DNA of 64,000 bases, taken from assembly GCF_019049325.1 (NCBI RefSeq), contig NZ_JAGMUO010000006.1, positions 32,102 through 96,101 on the forward strand, written 5' to 3'. Positions 6,847 through 15,527 of this stretch are shown here, in pieces. The position numbers and the translations under genes were made by a program. Origin of the DNA: Streptomyces sp. AC512_CC834. Its GTDB lineage: Bacteria; Actinomycetota; Actinomycetes; Streptomycetales; Streptomycetaceae. The notes under the pieces were generated by a model. The model made no database searches. It worked only from the letters and a program-made list of their open reading frames with translations, and was not told where the DNA came from. How positions within the stretch are numbered: the stretch's first letter is position 1; every line of letters starts with the position of its first letter.

Positions 6847-9800
6847 GCCGGCCGGGAACAGCCGGCAGGATGCCGTCGCCGTCATCGGGGCCGGCCTCCG
6901 CTTTCCCGGCGGCAACGACACGCTCGACGGTTTCGCCGACTTTCTGCGGGCTGGTGGCAGCGGCATCGGTCCGCTGCCTCGGGACCGATGGGATGTCGAT
7001 GCGTTCGCCTCGGACGGTGACGGCGCGCTGGGAGCGGTCCGTACCGCGGGGGGCGGCTTCCTGGACCGTATCGACGAGTTCGATCCTCAGTTCTTCAGCA
7101 TCTCCCCCAAGCAGGCGCAGTATATCGATCCCCAGCAGCGGCTGCTGCTGGAGACGGCCTGGGAGGCGCTGGAGAACGCCGGCGTCGATCCGGCCGGGGT
7201 GCGTGACGGCGGTGTGTACATCGGTGCCACGCCGTTCGACCAGGCCATGGAGCTGGACTCGGTGCCGTACGACAAGCTCGATGCGGCGCTCGCCACGGGC
7301 ATGGGCGCGTACCCGCTGTCCGGGCGGCTGTCGTACTTCCTGCGCTGGCACGGTCCGAGCCTGACGACGGACACCGCTTGCGCCTCGTCGCTGACGGCCC
7401 TGCACATGGCGGTGGCGGGCCTGCGGGACGGGGAGTGCGGCATCGCGCTGTGCGGCGGTGTCAACGCTCTGCACCACCCCAAGATCTTCGCGATCCTCTC
7501 GCAAGGCGGGATGCTGGCGCCCGACGGGCACTGCAAGACCTTCGACGACGCCGCGGACGGGTACGCGCGGGCCGAGGGCTGCGGGGTCCTGGTACTCAAA
7601 CGCCTGGCCGACGCCGAGCGCGACGGTGACCAGGTGTTGGCGGTGGTCCGGTCGACCGCCATCGGGCACAACGGCGAGAGCGCGGGGCTGACCGCCCCCA
7701 ACGGCACATCGCAGGAAGCGGTCATGCGCCGGGCTCTGGCCCGGGCGGGCCTAGAGCCCGGGGACATCCAGTACGTGGAGGCCCACGGTACGGGCACATC
7801 GCTGGGAGACCCCATCGAAATGGGCTCGATCAACGGTGTGTTCGGCGCCGCTCACCGGGACCGAGAGGCGCTCACCGTCGGCTCGGTGAAGTCGAACCTC
7901 GGGCACATGGAGCCGGTCGCCGGGATCGGCGGGATCCTCAAGGTGGTCCTGCAGATGCGCGACGGCCTGTACTACCCGCACCTGTATTCCACACCGTCGG
8001 GGCGCATTCCCTGGGAGACGTACCCGGTGCGCGTCCCGACCAGCTGCACGCCCTGGCAGGCGCCGGTACGCCGGGCCATGGTCAACAGCTTCGGCGTGGC
8101 CGGTGCCATCGGCATCGCCGTCCTCGAACAGGCACCCGCCCGACCCGGTACCGGCACGCCGGCACAGGGGCCGCACGTCTTCACCCTCTCCGCCAGAAAC
8201 GGTGCGGCGCTCACGGGGCAGATCGAACGTCACCTGAGCCTTCTCGCGGAGCAGCCGCAGACCGACGTGGCGGATCTGTGCCTGACCCGCAACGTGGGGC
8301 GCGCACACTTCAACCACCGTGTCGCCGGTGTCGCCCGGAGCACCGCAGACGTGGTCGACCTGCTCGGCCGTCACGCGCAGAAGCTGGCCGACGGTGAACA
8401 CGCCCCGGGCAGCCTGCGCAAGGTCGCGCTCCTGTTCACGGGTTCCGGGTCGCAGTACACCGGCATGGGCGCGACGCTGTACCGCCGCTATCCGGTATTC
8501 CGCCGACACCTCGACGAATGCGACCGGCTGTTCGCCGGTCACCTGCACAGATCCATCAGCGAGATCATGTTCGGCACGGCCCCGGACGCCGAGGAGCGGC
8601 TCGCCGAGACCCTGTACACCCATGCGGCACTGTTCGCGCTGGAGTACGCCGTCGCCAGACTGTGGCAGTCCTGGGGGGTCCGGCCCAATGTGCTGCTCGG
8701 GCACAGTGTCGGCGAAGTGACCGCGGCGACGGTGGCCGGTCTTTTCACCCTGGCCGACGGAATCGCCTTCCTGGTCGCTCGCGCCCGGCTGATCGAGTCG
8801 GTCTCGGTGCCCGGGGCCATGGTCGCCGTGGCGGCGCCCGTCTCCGAGGTGCGACCGCTGCTGGCCGCACTGCCGGATGTGGACATCTGCGCCGTCAACT
8901 CGCCCCAGCAGTGCGTCGTTTCCGGTGGTGCCGCGTCCGTGCAGCAGATCACCGGGACGCTTCGCGGCCAGGGGGTCAGGGTCACCGAGATGCGTGTCTC
9001 CTCGGCCTTTCACTCGCCGCTGATGGACGAGATCCTCGATCCGCTGCGCGAAGCACTGGCGGACGTCACCTTCCGGGAGCCGTCCTTGACGCTGGTCTCC
9101 TGCCTCACGGGCGAGGTGGCCACCCCTGGGGAGCTGTCCACTGCCGAGTACTGGGTGCGCCACGTGCGCGAGAGGGTCGACTTCGAGGCCGGCATCCGCA
9201 CGGTCGCGGGCCGCGGGAATCACGTCTTCGTCGAGGTGGGTCCCTCCTCCGCCCTGGGAACACTGGCCAAACGGTGCCTGCCGGACGGCAGGCACCGCTG
9301 GCTCACCAGCCTGCGTCCGCGCGACGAGGAGGGCCGGTCGATCCACGAAGCGCTGGCCGGCGCGTACACCGCGGGGCTCCAGGTGACCTGGTCGGCCGTC
9401 CATGATGCAGGGGGCGGGCGCCGTATCGCCCTGCCCGCCTACGCCTTCGACCGCAAGCGGTACTGGCTGCCCGACCAGATCGGCCGGCACGGCCTCGGCG
9501 CGGCTTCGAGCGTGCATCCCCTGCTGGGCACCGAGACGCACCGTGACGATGACGGTGCTGACGTCCGTGAGTTCGTGACGCGGATCAGCGCGCACAACCT
9601 GGCCTATCTCGCCGATCACACCCTGCGCGGGCGGCCGTTCATGCCCGCGGGCGCCTATGTCGAAGCGGTCCTGGCGCTCATGGACGCGGTGTACGGCACC
9701 ACCGGACAGCCGGTGCAGGACATCCGCTTCCACGAGGCCCTGTTCCTCGGCAGCCAGCCGGTCGAGGTCCGCACCCGCTGTACTGAACGGGCCGGCGGCT

Positions 9801-10672
9801 TCACCGATGTGGAGATCGTCAGCCGGGCCGTCGGGGAGAACGGCTCCGCCGAGCGGCGGCACGCCACCGCGGTGCTCGCTCCGGCGGGTGAGGCGGTCCC
9901 GTCCGGCACCGGCCGGGGCCTCCAGACCCGCGCAGCCGCATCCGGGCGTCCGCAGGGGCGGTTGGACGCGGAGGAGGTGCACGCGGCGTACAGCGCCGCC
10001 GGGCTGGAGTACGGTCCGCAGTTCTCCCGTGTCGGGGAAGTGCTCCGCTACGGAGCGGACTTCGCGCTCAGCGAGCTGAACGGGGCGGACATCCGGGAGG
10101 CGGAACACCTGCCGCCGCCGCTGTTCGACGCGGCCACGCAGGGGATCGCCGCTCTGGTGGACCGTGACCGGTCGTACATGTCGGTGGGCATCTCCTCGGT
10201 GCGGGTGTTCAAAAAGCCCCGTGCGGCACGCCTTCGGGCCGCGCTGCGCATCGTGCCGGCGCACGACGGTGAGATGGCATTCCTCGCGGACGCGCTGCTG
10301 ATGGAGGGCGACAGGCCGGTCCTGGAGATCCTGGGCATGGCGTTTCGGGAACTGGCCGCGGTCCCCGCGCCCGCGCCCGGGAAGCGACCCGCCGACCGGT
10401 CCGAGGCGCCGCCGGCGCAGCGGTCCGGATCGCCCGAGGCGCTCCTGCGCGAGGCCGTCGCACAGTTGCTGAGGCTGGACAGCGCGCACGACATCGGGGC
10501 GGACACCTCGTTCTTGGACCTCGGTATGGACTCCCTGGCGGCGGCGGAACTGCGGAGTGTGCTGGAGAGCGAACTGCACACATCGCTTCCGCCGCAGGTC
10601 GTCTTCGACCACCCCTCCATCGAGCAGCTCGTGGAGTTCTTGGAAAAGCAGGATGTGAAGGAGCGGGTATGA
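6833..10672 (+). CDS. Type I polyketide synthase, KS-AT-DH-ACP
   Basis: A 1279-residue single-module synthase. KS spans about residues 12-430 with the catalytic triad Cys183 (DTACASS), His318 (EAHGTGT) and His358 (KSNLGH). AT follows (about 520-830) with Ser625 in GHSVGE and a SAFHSP loop that favours malonyl-CoA. DH (about 880-1140) has His929 in HTLRGRPFMP and Asp1099 in LFDAATQG. A C-terminal ACP has Ser1234 in LGMDSL. No ketoreductase, enoylreductase, methyltransferase or thioesterase domain is seen; the interval between DH and ACP is too short for a KR. The start at 6833 could equally be the ATG two codons later. One module with a DH but no KR suggests either iterative use with a separate KR (an SDR in the cluster) or a DH used for other chemistry. 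Confidence 0.95.
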   Translation: MQMAEPAGNSRQDAVAVIGAGLRFPGGNDTLDGFADFLRAGGSGIGPLPRDRWDVDAFASDGDGALGAVRTAGGGFLDRIDEFDPQFFSISPKQAQYIDPQQRLLLETAWEALENAGVDPAGVRDGGVYIGATPFDQAMELDSVPYDKLDAALATGMGAYPLSGRLSYFLRWHGPSLTTDTACASSLTALHMAVAGLRDGECGIALCGGVNALHHPKIFAILSQGGMLAPDGHCKTFDDAADGYARAEGCGVLVLKRLADAERDGDQVLAVVRSTAIGHNGESAGLTAPNGTSQEAVMRRALARAGLEPGDIQYVEAHGTGTSLGDPIEMGSINGVFGAAHRDREALTVGSVKSNLGHMEPVAGIGGILKVVLQMRDGLYYPHLYSTPSGRIPWETYPVRVPTSCTPWQAPVRRAMVNSFGVAGAIGIAVLEQAPARPGTGTPAQGPHVFTLSARNGAALTGQIERHLSLLAEQPQTDVADLCLTRNVGRAHFNHRVAGVARSTADVVDLLGRHAQKLADGEHAPGSLRKVALLFTGSGSQYTGMGATLYRRYPVFRRHLDECDRLFAGHLHRSISEIMFGTAPDAEERLAETLYTHAALFALEYAVARLWQSWGVRPNVLLGHSVGEVTAATVAGLFTLADGIAFLVARARLIESVSVPGAMVAVAAPVSEVRPLLAALPDVDICAVNSPQQCVVSGGAASVQQITGTLRGQGVRVTEMRVSSAFHSPLMDEILDPLREALADVTFREPSLTLVSCLTGEVATPGELSTAEYWVRHVRERVDFEAGIRTVAGRGNHVFVEVGPSSALGTLAKRCLPDGRHRWLTSLRPRDEEGRSIHEALAGAYTAGLQVTWSAVHDAGGGRRIALPAYAFDRKRYWLPDQIGRHGLGAASSVHPLLGTETHRDDDGADVREFVTRISAHNLAYLADHTLRGRPFMPAGAYVEAVLALMDAVYGTTGQPVQDIRFHEALFLGSQPVEVRTRCTERAGGFTDVEIVSRAVGENGSAERRHATAVLAPAGEAVPSGTGRGLQTRAAASGRPQGRLDAEEVHAAYSAAGLEYGPQFSRVGEVLRYGADFALSELNGADIREAEHLPPPLFDAATQGIAALVDRDRSYMSVGISSVRVFKKPRAARLRAALRIVPAHDGEMAFLADALLMEGDRPVLEILGMAFRELAAVPAPAPGKRPADRSEAPPAQRSGSPEALLREAVAQLLRLDSAHDIGADTSFLDLGMDSLAAAELRSVLESELHTSLPPQVVFDHPSIEQLVEFLEKQDVKERV

Positions 10673-12240
10673 GCGATCCCGAGAAGAAGACGATCACCGC
10701 CAGGTCCGCCCTGCATGCACGGCAACGGCCCCACGTCGCGGCCCTGGTCGCCGAGGGACGGGAGGTGACGTACGGCGAGTTGCACAAGGAGAGCAACCGC
10801 ACCGCGAACGCGCTGCTGCGCGCCGGGCTGGCCCGCGGGACCCGGGTGGCCTACCTCGGCAAGGAGTCCGAGTACTACTACGAACTCGTCATCGCCTGTG
10901 CGAAGGCCCAGACGGTGCTGGTTCCCGTCAACTGGCGGTTGATCAGGGCCGAGGTGGATCACATCCTGCGTGACTCGCGTGCGGAGATCCTCTTCGTGGA
11001 GCGTGAGTTCCTGCATGTGGTGGAGCGGGTGCGAAGCGAACTGCCGTTCCTGCGGGAAATCGTGCAGATGGATGAGCCGGAGCAGCGGGCGGCCGGTTTC
11101 CTGGCCTGGAAGGCCGGTGCGCCGGAGACCGATCCAGGCCTGGACGCGGACCCTGAGGATCCGATCGCCCAGATGTACACCAGTGGTACCACCGGCCTGC
11201 CCAAGGGCGTGGTGCTGCCCCATCGGTCCTTCTTCACCTTCATCGAGAACATGCAGCGGCACGGGCTGGACTGGATCGACTGGCGTCCCGAGGACCGCAG
11301 CCTCACCTGCTTCCCCGGTCTGCACGCCGGGGGCTACGCCTGGTTCCTGCACTGCTTCAACGTCGGCGCCACCAGTGTGGTCATGCGGATGTTCGTCCCC
11401 GAAGAGGCCGTACGGCTCATCCGGGACGAGCGCGTGACGACGGTCTGGGCGGCACCGGCGATGCTGCAGATCATGCTGGACGAGCCAACGGCGAGCCCGG
11501 AGGCGTTCACGTCCCTGCGCAAGATCATCTACGGCGGCTCTCCGATCGACTACGAGCTGATGGTCCGCTGCATCAAGGAGTTCGGATGTGAACTCGCCCA
11601 GGCCTACGCCTCGGCGGAGACCGGAAGCTTCGTGACGTGCCTGACAGCGGCCGAGCACGTCCCCGGCAGCCCGCTGATGGCCTCGGCGGGCCGGGTGTGC
11701 CCGGGCAACGACGTCAAGATCGTCGACAAGGAGGGCAACGAGTTGCCGGCCGGGCAGACAGGGCGTATCTGCCTGCGCAGCCCCGCCCGCTTCACGGAGT
11801 ACTGGCAGCAGCCCGAAGCGACCCGGAAAATGATCGTGGGCGACTGGCTGTACATGGGGGATGCCGGCTACCTCGACGACAACGGCTATCTGTTCCTGCG
11901 GGACCGGATCAACGACACGATCATCGTCGCCGGGCAAAACATCTACCCGGTGGAGATCGAGCACACCTTGTGCCTGCATCCCGCTGTCGCCGATGTCGCG
12001 GTGTTCGGTGTGAGCGACCCCCGCTGGGGCGAGGTCGTCCGTGCCGCGGTGGTATGCCGTGCCGACGTGGCGCGGCCGACCGAACGCGAGCTGATGGTCT
12101 TTCTCCGCGGGCGCATCGCCGACTACAAGATCCCCGGCGGCTACGTGTTCCTGGAGAGCCTGCCGCGCAATCCGACCGGCAAGGTGCTGCGCCGAGTCCT
12201 GCGCGAGCGGTATGCCGGTGCGCCGGCCGGGCAGCAGTGA
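10669..12240 (+). CDS. Acyl-CoA synthetase/AMP-dependent acid ligase
   Basis: A 523-residue ANL-superfamily ligase that activates a carboxylic acid as acyl-AMP and transfers it to CoA or a carrier. Motifs in order: P-loop YTSGTTGLPKGVV near residue 170, YGGSPI and AYASAETG in the core, YMGDAGYLDDNGY with RDRINDTIIVAGQNIYP at the hinge, and the catalytic lysine in NPTGKVLRR near the C-terminus. The ATG overlaps the PKS stop as ATGA. It may load an acid onto the discrete ACP as a starter, or release or re-activate a polyketide acid. Length and motifs resemble FadD-type ligases more than stand-alone NRPS A domains. Confidence 0.9.
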   Translation: MSDPEKKTITARSALHARQRPHVAALVAEGREVTYGELHKESNRTANALLRAGLARGTRVAYLGKESEYYYELVIACAKAQTVLVPVNWRLIRAEVDHILRDSRAEILFVEREFLHVVERVRSELPFLREIVQMDEPEQRAAGFLAWKAGAPETDPGLDADPEDPIAQMYTSGTTGLPKGVVLPHRSFFTFIENMQRHGLDWIDWRPEDRSLTCFPGLHAGGYAWFLHCFNVGATSVVMRMFVPEEAVRLIRDERVTTVWAAPAMLQIMLDEPTASPEAFTSLRKIIYGGSPIDYELMVRCIKEFGCELAQAYASAETGSFVTCLTAAEHVPGSPLMASAGRVCPGNDVKIVDKEGNELPAGQTGRICLRSPARFTEYWQQPEATRKMIVGDWLYMGDAGYLDDNGYLFLRDRINDTIIVAGQNIYPVEIEHTLCLHPAVADVAVFGVSDPRWGEVVRAAVVCRADVARPTERELMVFLRGRIADYKIPGGYVFLESLPRNPTGKVLRRVLRERYAGAPAGQQ

Positions 12241-13016
12241 CCACGGGTCTACGGAGGGGCGGCACCTCGGCCGGGTGGCTGCGCCCGGCCGTCTCCGACC
12301 CCGACGCGCAGGCGGCGCTGTTCCTCTTCCACTACAGCGGCGGCGGTGTCTCGATGTACAGCCGGTGGCCCGACTTTCTGCCGCCGAGCGTCGAATGCCG
12401 CCGGGTCCAGTTGCCGGGCCGCCAGGACCGCGTCGACGACCCCGCGTTCACCGAGCTCGCGCCGCTCGTCACGTCGCTGTGCGAGGTGATCTCCCAGGAA
12501 CTCGACGACCGGCCCTACGCGTTGTTCGGTCACTCGATGGGAGCGCTGCTCGCCTATCGCGTCGCCGTCGAGATGGATCGCGCCACACACGCACGACCCG
12601 CGCTCGTGGGTGTGTCGGGCTGGGCACCGGAAGGCCTTTCGATACCCAGCCGGCACCTGACCGAGGGGCCCGACGAAGGGATCGTCGCCCTGTTGCGCGA
12701 GTTGGGCACCGTGCCCGACGAAGCCCTGGACAGCCGTGAGCTGTCGGCGATGGTGGTCGCGCCCATGCGGGCCGACCTCGCGGTGTGCGCCGACTACCAG
12801 GACGACCTCGCCCCGGTCGGCTGCCCGCTGGTGGCCTACGGCGGGCGGGACGATCCGTACCTGGCGCCCGGTGCCCTGCGGTCCTGGGCGACACGCGCCC
12901 ACCCCGCCTTCCTCGGCGTCCGTGAGTTTCCCGGCGGCCACTTCTTCATTCATGACCACGGCCCCGGGATCGCGATGGACCTGGCGCAGCTGCTGCACCG
13001 GCACATCGCGTGCTGA
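12237..13016 (+). CDS. Type II thioesterase
   Basis: 259 residues from a GTG at 12237 that overlaps the ligase stop (GTGA). The family pattern is clear: HYSGGGVSMYSRW near the N-terminus, GHSMGALLAYRVA with the nucleophile serine, GGRDDPYL with the acid and FPGGHFFIHD with the catalytic histidine. External thioesterases remove aberrant acyl groups from carrier proteins or, less often, release product. Since the synthase has no TE domain, this protein could also release the chain. The longer open frame upstream overlaps the ligase and is not coding. Confidence 0.9.
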   Translation: MTTGLRRGGTSAGWLRPAVSDPDAQAALFLFHYSGGGVSMYSRWPDFLPPSVECRRVQLPGRQDRVDDPAFTELAPLVTSLCEVISQELDDRPYALFGHSMGALLAYRVAVEMDRATHARPALVGVSGWAPEGLSIPSRHLTEGPDEGIVALLRELGTVPDEALDSRELSAMVVAPMRADLAVCADYQDDLAPVGCPLVAYGGRDDPYLAPGALRSWATRAHPAFLGVREFPGGHFFIHDHGPGIAMDLAQLLHRHIAC

Positions 13017-13049
13017 TATCCCGCTCCACCCATCAACCTGGAGGACACC

Positions 13050-13505
13050 ATGACGCTGCCCACCCCGAACCGGCTGGCGGAGGCGTACGTCAAGCTGTGG
13101 AACGAGCCCGACCCGGGCCTGAGGCGGGAGGGTGTCAAGAAGCTGTACACCCCGGACGCCACGTACATCATGTACCGGCGTGACCCGTTCCACGGTCACG
13201 AGGTGATCACCGAGCAGATCAAGTACACCTACGACATCTACTTCCCGCTCGGCTACCACTTCCAGTCGTGCTACAACGCCGTCGGGCATCACAACCTCGT
13301 CCGGTTCAACTGGGTGATGGTGTCGGACGAGACGGCCGAGGTGGAGATGGCGGGCCAGAACACGGTCCTGTTGGCCGAGGACGGCCGGATCCAGGCCGAC
13401 TACCAGTTCCACGAGAAGATCCCGACCGCGTTCGTCTACAACGACGGCTACGACGAGACGGGTGTGGTGACCCGGCCGGCCAAGCCCACTTTGGTGAGCA
13501 ACTGA
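13050..13505 (+). CDS. SnoaL/NTF2-like protein
   Basis: A 151-residue protein with the alpha+beta-barrel pattern of the SnoaL-like superfamily: an N-terminal helix pair (LAEAYVKLWNEPDPG), LYTPDATYIMYRRDPFHGHEVI, then strands ending in GRIQADYQFHEK. GGAGG lies 6 nt upstream of the ATG. Members are polyketide cyclases, isomerases, hydroxylases or binding proteins. It closes the PKS operon just before a bidirectional terminator. No catalytic aspartate/histidine pair can be assigned confidently from sequence alone. Confidence 0.75.
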   Translation: MTLPTPNRLAEAYVKLWNEPDPGLRREGVKKLYTPDATYIMYRRDPFHGHEVITEQIKYTYDIYFPLGYHFQSCYNAVGHHNLVRFNWVMVSDETAEVEMAGQNTVLLAEDGRIQADYQFHEKIPTAFVYNDGYDETGVVTRPAKPTLVSN

Positions 13506-13543
13506 TCCGCAGGACCCGGGCATCGCGACCGGGTCCGAGACGC

Positions 13544-13582
13544 CTGGGGGGCGCCCCGCACTTGGTGCGGGGCGCCCCCCAG
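13544..13582. terminator. Bidirectional terminator between converging operons
   Basis: A perfect 18-bp inverted repeat (13544-13561 and 13565-13582) with a 3-nt TTG loop lies between the end of the PKS operon (+) and the end of the asparagine-synthetase-like gene (-). Confidence 0.85.
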
Positions 13583-13633
13583 ATGTGCGTTTTGGCCCGG
13601 CGTGGGCGATGCCGGCACGGCGGGCGGGTTCGT

Positions 13634-15472
13634 TCAGGCGGCCGCGAGCGCCGAGTCCAGCAGCGCGTCGTCGCGCGGCTGGGCCGGGCGCAGCACACGC
13701 AGCTCCTGGTTCCACAGCTCGTAGACGAGCAGGGCCCACAGGGCCTTGGCCCGGCTCGCGGAAGGCTCCTGGAACTGGTCGGCGAGCAGAGATTTCACGG
13801 CGACCGGGTCCAGTCGGCCGTCGCCGCGCAGGCGGCCCGAGGCCAGCGTGTCGTGGGCCAGCTCCATCAGAGGGGTGCCCGGCGCGAGCATCGCCTCAAA
13901 AGGGCAGGTACGGGCGGCCGGGGGCCGGCGCAGCAGTGTCTCGGGCAGCAGCTGCCGGCCTGCCCCGTACGGTGTCGCCGGCCGGCGCGGGTCGCCGGCT
14001 GAGCCGTGGCGCGGGGCGGCCACCATGGCGGGCTGCAGGAACGGCAGCCGCGCCTGAACGGCCCATGCGGCGCTCAGGTGGTCGAGCCGGCGCAGGTGGG
14101 CGGGGAACAGCTGGCCGGTCTCGAAGTCGGTGACGGCCGTGGACCGGTCGGCCGGGTCCGAGGCCAGGGAGGCGGCCAGGCGGTCGGCGGTCGCTCCGAG
14201 GAATCGCAGGTACTCCTGGTATTCCGCCGTGTAGAGGGACTCGCGCAGAGGGCGGGGTACGGCTGCCAGTGACTCGACGTACGGCGAGAGCCAGTTGCCG
14301 CCGTCACGGCGGGCGGCGTCTTCCTGGGAGGGCACTGTCGGTGTGGCGGCGAACAGCGGGTCGGCCCCCTCTGCGGTCAGGGCGACGGTGAAGCCCGCCT
14401 GCCTGACGGCGCGGAAGGCGGCGTAGGTGGTGATCGCGGCGGGATCGGCGTGGGGCTGGCCCAGGTGCCAGATCGTGCGGGGCAGCAGTTCGGGCAGTTC
14501 AGCGGGGCTGATGGTGACCTTGTGGTGGAGGGCACCGCCTCGCTGGGCCACGAGGCCTGCGGCGGTCTGTTCGGCGACGGACCGCCGACCGCTGTAGGAG
14601 ACGTGGAAACTGTGCAGGGGCGCGGCCTCGGCCTCTGTCTGGTGCCGGGCCGCCATCGCGGTGAGCAGGCGGGAGCCGGGTTCGTTGGTGAGCACGGAGC
14701 AGATCGGCACATGGGTGCGGGCGAGTCGGCCGACCTCTTCCTGGAGTGCGCTCTCGCGCGGTGTCACCGCGGCGGGCCGTGCGAGAGAAGATCGCCGCCA
14801 CACGCGCAGGCCACTGCCGCCGCCGGCCACGGCGAGCGCTGCGGGCGGCAGGGTCCTGATGCCTTTGAGGATGGTCTGGTTGCCCAGACAGGTTCCGGTC
14901 GTCAGGTATTCGTCCAGGCCTGCTTCCCGCTCCTGCGCGGGAACCTGGGAGAAGGCCAGCAGTCCAGGCAGCTCGGAGGAGAGGTGCACCTTGCCCTCGG
15001 AACTGGTGTGGTAGTACAGGGTCTTCATGCCCTGTTCGTCGGTGGCCAGGACCAGTTTGGGCTCGGCGCGCAGATCGATGAGGGCGATCGCGAACATCCC
15101 CTCGAGGTGCTGCGCGAAGCCTGTGCCGTACTCGGCGTAGAGCGCCGGCAGCAGGGCGCCGTCGCAGCGGTCGACGAGGCGGTGACCGCAGGCCCTAAGG
15201 CGGCGCCGCAGGCTGTGGTGGTTGTAGATCTCCCCGTCGAGTACCGCGACGATCCCTGGCAGATGGGGCAGCTTGTAGGGCTGACGGCCCGTTTCGGGGT
15301 CGGTGGATGCGAGCCGGTTGCAGCCCAGTGCCCACCCCCGGCCCTTCGCGATGCCTCTGCCGTCCCGTCCTCCGTGGGCCTGGCGGCTGGAGGCGGCGGC
15401 CAGTTCCGAGTCTGTGGCCCTGGCGGCGAACGAAGCGAAGATCCTGGACACGACGAGCCCCTTCAGTTCCAT
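13634..15472 (-). CDS. Asparagine-synthetase-like protein with both active sites degenerate
   Basis: 612 residues with the two-domain layout of class B asparagine synthetases. The N-terminal glutaminase-like half keeps GEIYNHHSLRRRL and LEGMFAIALID, but the sequence begins MELKGLVV and lacks the Cys at position 2 needed for glutamine hydrolysis. In the synthetase half the ATP-pyrophosphatase loop SGGxDS is replaced by TNEPGS, while the flanking strand and helix are still recognisable. So neither ammonia release nor AMP-forming activation is expected in the normal way. Homologues in natural-product clusters make amides or lactams. Here it may be structural, use another mechanism, or be an early pseudogene, although the frame is intact. 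It lies downstream of the decarboxylase gene (gap 55 nt), likely in one operon. Confidence 0.8.
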   Translation of the reverse strand: MELKGLVVSRIFASFAARATDSELAAASSRQAHGGRDGRGIAKGRGWALGCNRLASTDPETGRQPYKLPHLPGIVAVLDGEIYNHHSLRRRLRACGHRLVDRCDGALLPALYAEYGTGFAQHLEGMFAIALIDLRAEPKLVLATDEQGMKTLYYHTSSEGKVHLSSELPGLLAFSQVPAQEREAGLDEYLTTGTCLGNQTILKGIRTLPPAALAVAGGGSGLRVWRRSSLARPAAVTPRESALQEEVGRLARTHVPICSVLTNEPGSRLLTAMAARHQTEAEAAPLHSFHVSYSGRRSVAEQTAAGLVAQRGGALHHKVTISPAELPELLPRTIWHLGQPHADPAAITTYAAFRAVRQAGFTVALTAEGADPLFAATPTVPSQEDAARRDGGNWLSPYVESLAAVPRPLRESLYTAEYQEYLRFLGATADRLAASLASDPADRSTAVTDFETGQLFPAHLRRLDHLSAAWAVQARLPFLQPAMVAAPRHGSAGDPRRPATPYGAGRQLLPETLLRRPPAARTCPFEAMLAPGTPLMELAHDTLASGRLRGDGRLDPVAVKSLLADQFQEPSASRAKALWALLVYELWNQELRVLRPAQPRDDALLDSALAAA

Positions 15473-15527
15473 CGGTTCTCGGTGGAGATCGTTGAGTCGG
15501 GTCGGGCGGGGCGGCGGGGCGGTCGGC

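Noticed and set aside
7751..10612. A 953-codon minus-strand frame within the PKS gene
   Set aside because: Antisense shadow of the PKS; no domain pattern, and the sense strand has all catalytic motifs.
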